DNA from: Phycisphaerae bacterium
GTDB taxonomy: Bacteria > Planctomycetota > Phycisphaerae > UBA1845 > Fen-1342
Direction of reading: 5' to 3'
Assembly: GCA_028279405.1 (NCBI GenBank)
Contig: JANQNU010000058.1
Location: forward strand, 1 to 64,000
DNA: 64,000 nt
Under the pieces are notes generated by a model. That model saw nothing but the letters and a program-made list of their open reading frames with translations. It was not told the origin of the DNA and made no database searches. The translations under genes were made by a program, and so were the position numbers. Shown piece by piece: positions 60,463 to 64,000 of the stretch (within the stretch, counting starts at the first letter, position 1; each line of letters starts with the position of its first letter).

Positions 60463-60506
60463 CAGAGAAAGAGAGCCAGCTCTCCTCGATAGGAAAGCCG
60501 ACTCTC
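60463..60506 (-). terminator. Terminator of the second PEP-CTERM gene
   Basis: On the minus strand GAGAGTCGG and CTGGCTCTC form a 9-bp stem with two G-T pairs. It is followed by TTTCTCT, about 35 bases after the stop codon. Confidence 0.55.
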
Positions 60507-60538
60507 GATGAACCGTTAACGACGAACGCTGTCGTAGC

Positions 60539-61186
60539 CTAGCGGCGGCGCAGGCCTGCGATGAGGCAGAGGCTCAGCAGCGACAGCGTGGACGGCTCCG
60601 GGACTGGCGTGGCGTACACGAAGAACTCGAAGGGGGGAATGCTTGCGAGGTCGCTGGCGGTCGGACCGCCCCGGCGACGAAAGGGATTCGGTGCTTCAAG
60701 GAACATCGTTCCAAAGTTCTCGCCACCGACCACGAAGAGGTCGGGGGTCTTGCGAGCCGTGAACCCGACTGCCGACACGCCGTCTGGATCGAACGGGACG
60801 ATATCGATCCGTCCACCCAGGCTCAGATCGCCCTCGAGAACGAATTGCACCTGCGCCACACTGCCATTCCCGAGCACTCGAACACGATTGTTTCCGATAG
60901 GGGCTGTGATTATGTCTGGACGTGCGATACCTCCACCGCCGAACAGCCCCGCGTCGATAAACACGACCTGCCCCAAGTCCGTATCGTACGTGAAGTTGAA
61001 TCCGAACCGGGCATCGCCGCCCGTGTCGGGAAGGACCGTCATAGGGACGTTATTCGTCGCATTGATGGTTGGAGAATCTGGGCTCGCCGCTGCGGTGAAG
61101 TAGTTCAGTATTGCCGCGCGAGCGCTCGTACTTGTTCCACTCAAGACAACCGCGAGCGCGAAGAACATGGTGTATCGGGGATTCAC
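60539..61186 (-). CDS. PEP-CTERM sorting-domain protein
   Basis: The 215-residue protein starts at GTG 61186 after GGAGG (the ATG at 61168 would cut the signal peptide). It has a signal peptide (MFFALAVVLSGTSTSARA) and a strand-rich body. The C-terminal signal is TPVPEPSTLSLLSLCLIAGLRRR. The long frame to 61579 overlaps the kinase start region and is not coding. Confidence 0.85.
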   Translation of the reverse strand: MNPRYTMFFALAVVLSGTSTSARAAILNYFTAAASPDSPTINATNNVPMTVLPDTGGDARFGFNFTYDTDLGQVVFIDAGLFGGGGIARPDIITAPIGNNRVRVLGNGSVAQVQFVLEGDLSLGGRIDIVPFDPDGVSAVGFTARKTPDLFVVGGENFGTMFLEAPNPFRRRGGPTASDLASIPPFEFFVYATPVPEPSTLSLLSLCLIAGLRRR

Positions 61187-61537
61187 TTCTTTCTTCCTCC
61201 GTTGCTTGGCCCGAGCCCGGCCGGGATGAGGGCACCACTGGCCACCGCCATCATGGCAACCGTGCAGAACCGATTCAACATGTCTGAACTTCCTCCCGGA
61301 CGTGAACTCCACGCCCAACGTGTACGGATCGCGACGCATGCGATCACGAGTCTTTCCACTCCGCCATGGCCAAATGCCCTGGCAGGACCAACTCCCATCG
61401 ACCGGACACGGGAGTCTCCGCAAACCAATACGAGAACGACCAGAGGTACCGGACAAACGCAAAAATATTTCCATGCGCCCCGCGCATGCGATACGCTCGT
61501 GGCGTCTGATCGACCACTCTTCGTGAGGGATACCGGA

Positions 61538-63865
61538 TTGCACATAGACGACATTCTGATGGACGTGCTCGATCTTCATCCGGACGAGCGCCGAGACGCG
61601 GTCGAACGCATATGCGGTACCGACACGGCGATGCGCGATCGTGTGCTTCGCTTGCTCGAGCTCAGTGAGAGCGATCGTGTGAAGTTCCTCGATAGTGATC
61701 CAGTCCAGCCGCGCGTTGGGAGATACATGCCTGGCGACATGATCGGGACATACCGCCTTGTTCGTTTGATTGGCACCGGCGGGTCGGGCGTCGTGTTCGA
61801 GGCCCAGCAGGACAGCCCACGGCGGCCCGTGGCGATCAAGCTACTGCGTTGGGGGGAGATGTCGCAGAGATTCGTCGACCGCTTTCGTGCCGAAGGCAAT
61901 CTGCTTGGCCGGTTGGTTCACCAGGGGATCGTTACCGTATTTGAATCCGGCGTTGATCGTGCGGAAGACGGCTGGGCTCAACCCTACATCGCCATGGCGT
62001 TGGTCGACGGTATGCCTTTGCATGAGTACGTCAAGACGTCACGTCCATCGTATCATCAGTTCATCGCCATCATGATTGAGGTGTGCAGCGCTGTGCATCA
62101 CGCGCACCAGCTCGGCGTCATTCACGGTGACCTGAAGCCGTCGAACATTCTTGTTTGCGCGGATGGCACGGCAAAGGTCATCGACTTCGGGATCGGGCGC
62201 CTCGTGAATAGCATCGATCCGCAGAGTACGCCTGCTCCCCCAGAGGGAACGCGACGATTCATCAGCCCTGAGCGGCTCTCCGGTACCAACGGCTACGCGA
62301 ACGCACGTAGTGACATCTATGCGCTCGGTGTCATCCTGCATTACTTCCTGACGGGGCGTTTCCCTCCAGACGACCGTGCCATCGATCCGAGCCGCTGGTT
62401 CGAGATGCGCGGAGTCGTTCCGGGAGTTCGTATCGCAAGACGCGATCGACGTCATGATCTTGGCTCGGTTGTCGCGAAGGCCGTCTCGCCCGATCCGCTG
62501 AGGCGGTACGACTCGGCTGCCCGACTCGCCGAGGACTTGCGGCATCTGCTTGCGATGCGACCGGTATCGACGCAGCGCCGAACCTTCATTTCGGCGGGTT
62601 GTTTGTTCGCCCGGCGAAGTCCCGTGCTAGCGTTGCTCATCGTTGTCGCATGTGGTCTGGCGATGACCGCGGCAGGCTCGGTAGCGTGGGGATTCCAGCG
62701 CGCGGTACAGTCCGAACAAGAGGTCCGTCGTGCGCTCGCCGATGCCAACGAGGTTGCGGGAGCCCTGCGTGAGATTATCGTTGGCGGTCGGTATGACACG
62801 CAAGCAGGACAGATATCGGTGGCTGACCTTCTCAAACAGGGCGAGCGCCATGTCCATTCTCTCGAGATCAACTCTCCCGAGGTAAAGGCCCGCCTGTATC
62901 TCACCCTTGCCGAGGGATACGACGCGATCGGTGAGATCAGCCGCTCTGTAACGTGCATCGAGAATGGCCTTGAGGTTCTGGATCGGTCTGGCACCGCTGC
63001 TCGTAAGGCGCGGATCGAGCTGCGGAATCTGCTGGGTACGGCGCACCGGAAGCTCGGGAATCCAGCGGAAGCGTTGCGCGTCCACCAATCGTTGGCCGAG
63101 GATCTCGAGCGTCAAGGCGCCGAGTTGCCGATCGTTGTTCGCGCCCGAGTGGCGGTTGGCCTCAATCTTCAGCAGCTCGGGAAGTATGAGCAAGCGGAGC
63201 GGACGCTCCGAGATATTCTCAGTGTCGTCGTAGATCTGTACGGAACGGAGCACCCCACAACCCTCACGGTGTACGCGAATCTCGCGCTGACGCTGCAGAG
63301 CATGGGCCGTGCCGAGGATGCAATCGAGTTTGCGGAAGTCGCCTATCGGAATAGCGATGCCGCATGGGGCACGCAGGATCAACGCGTCATCCAGACCGGG
63401 AATACGCTCGCGTGGGCTTACATGTCCGCCGATCGCTCGGACGAGGCCGTACGCGTGCTGCGCGATCTTCTTGACCTTATTCGTGAGAGATTCGGGTCCG
63501 AATCTCCATACCTGCCGCAGACGGCGTATTCGCTTGCCCACCATTATCTTGTGGAGGAAGAGTACAGCGAAATGCGACAAGTACTGGACGAGAATCTGGC
63601 AGCGGCCCATCACCACTTCGCCGCCGGCTCGTGGATACGTGGCGCGTATGACGGACTCTATGGGCTCTCGCTCGTTCGTACGGGGCATGCGTCAGACGCC
63701 GTACCCATTCTCGAGGATGCATGCATGACGCTCGAATCGGTGCTCGGTGCGCCGCATCGGACAACTCAGGAGGCAATCAAGGCGCTTGCGGAAGCGCTAG
63801 CGGCAACGGGAGACGCGGAATCTGCTGCCCGATGGGAGCTCAAGATCAGGGCGCATGCGCCCTGA
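61538..63865 (+). CDS. Ser/Thr protein kinase with TPR repeats
   Basis: The roughly 770-residue protein has a short N-terminal helical region (HPDERRDAVERICGTD...), then a kinase domain. The glycine loop is IGTGGSGVVFEAQ, the Lys is in VAIKLL, and the catalytic loop is VIHGDLKPSNILV, where the usual HRD Arg is replaced by Gly. DFG is VIDFGIGR, and the helix RSDIYALGVILHYFLTG follows. A membrane helix (LLIVVACGLAMTAAGSVAWGF) and C-terminal TPR repeats come last. Starts at GTG 61523, TTG 61538 or ATG 61559 are all possible. It faces a convergent sigma factor. Confidence 0.88.
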   Translation: MHIDDILMDVLDLHPDERRDAVERICGTDTAMRDRVLRLLELSESDRVKFLDSDPVQPRVGRYMPGDMIGTYRLVRLIGTGGSGVVFEAQQDSPRRPVAIKLLRWGEMSQRFVDRFRAEGNLLGRLVHQGIVTVFESGVDRAEDGWAQPYIAMALVDGMPLHEYVKTSRPSYHQFIAIMIEVCSAVHHAHQLGVIHGDLKPSNILVCADGTAKVIDFGIGRLVNSIDPQSTPAPPEGTRRFISPERLSGTNGYANARSDIYALGVILHYFLTGRFPPDDRAIDPSRWFEMRGVVPGVRIARRDRRHDLGSVVAKAVSPDPLRRYDSAARLAEDLRHLLAMRPVSTQRRTFISAGCLFARRSPVLALLIVVACGLAMTAAGSVAWGFQRAVQSEQEVRRALADANEVAGALREIIVGGRYDTQAGQISVADLLKQGERHVHSLEINSPEVKARLYLTLAEGYDAIGEISRSVTCIENGLEVLDRSGTAARKARIELRNLLGTAHRKLGNPAEALRVHQSLAEDLERQGAELPIVVRARVAVGLNLQQLGKYEQAERTLRDILSVVVDLYGTEHPTTLTVYANLALTLQSMGRAEDAIEFAEVAYRNSDAAWGTQDQRVIQTGNTLAWAYMSADRSDEAVRVLRDLLDLIRERFGSESPYLPQTAYSLAHHYLVEEEYSEMRQVLDENLAAAHHHFAAGSWIRGAYDGLYGLSLVRTGHASDAVPILEDACMTLESVLGAPHRTTQEAIKALAEALAATGDAESAARWELKIRAHAP
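63846..63865. terminator. Palindrome between convergent kinase and sigma genes
   Basis: TCAGGGCGCATGCGCCCTGA is a perfect 20-bp palindrome that overlaps the kinase stop codon and lies two bases from the end of the sigma gene. It could form a bidirectional end signal. Confidence 0.5.
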
Positions 63866-63866
63866 A

Positions 63867-64000
63867 TCAGGCAGCGTCGCCCTCAAACGCCTCGGCGAGA
63901 AACGCCTTGGCGAGTATCCAGTCGCGCCGGATGGTTCGAGTCGTCACGCCGAGAAGGTCCGCGGTGTCTTCCTCGCTCAGTCCGCCGAAGTAGCGCAGGA
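63867..64000 (-). CDS. ECF-like RNA polymerase sigma factor, C-terminal end only
   Basis: The minus strand encodes LRYFGGLSEEDTADLLGVTTRTIRRDW and then AKAFLAEAF before the stop. This is the region 4 helix-turn-helix of planctomycete ECF-type sigma factors that accompany kinases. The rest lies beyond the window end. Confidence 0.85.
   Translation of the reverse strand, partial: LRYFGGLSEEDTADLLGVTTRTIRRDWILAKAFLAEAFEGDAA

Overview
The window looks like a piece of a high-GC Planctomycetota chromosome (Phycisphaerae-like, though class level is a guess) carrying one complete Mu-like transposable prophage. Evidence for the host: a secreted PQQ-type beta-propeller protein with the N-terminal WPQWGGP motif, a Ser/Thr kinase with C-terminal TPRs beside an ECF-like sigma factor, PEP-CTERM proteins, a DUF1569 protein, an M56 peptidase with EF-hands, and GC-rich repeats between genes.

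Left host segment (1-11,585): beta-propeller protein; a tight pgsA-pgpA-uppP lipid operon; a small membrane protein; a zinc-ribbon membrane protein next to an SPFH/GYF protein; a SAM methyltransferase; then a BlaI-type repressor translationally coupled to an M56 (BlaR1-like) peptidase, with a perfect palindromic operator inside its own promoter.

Prophage (11,586-47,627; 36,042 bp): TGT...ACA ends flanked by the 5-bp duplication GACAG, with 20-bp transposase-site-like repeats at both ends. It has two opposed transcription units that diverge from about 26.6 kb. The leftward unit (25.3 to 11.7 kb) carries a Mu-type DDE transposase and its AAA+ partner, a GemA-like protein, a DNA methyltransferase, many small genes, virion-like genes (LamG protein, tail-collar protein) and, next to the left end, a membrane protein under its own promoter. 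The rightward unit (26.7 to 47.1 kb) carries small membrane/lipoprotein genes (putative lysis), Mu gp27/gp28-like terminases, a portal-MuF fusion, HK97-type protease and capsid, connector and tail genes, an Acb2/Tad1-like candidate anti-defence protein, and fibre-like genes. No sheath or contractile baseplate gene is seen, so a siphovirus-like particle is inferred. The centre holds two divergent ribbon-helix-helix-type regulators around GTTAAC repeats and a 1.1-kb stretch with no gene but with strong RNA-like structures.

Right host segment (47,633-64,000): a GDPD-nuclease/phosphatase fusion, tRNA-Pro(TGG), a CocE-type hydrolase, gene remnants, an M28 peptidase with a TetR regulator, a divergent AraC regulator and alpha/beta hydrolase, two PEP-CTERM proteins, a DUF1569 protein, a retropepsin-PDZ lipoprotein, the kinase-TPR protein and a truncated sigma factor. 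All functions are read from sequence by eye; no database search was possible.
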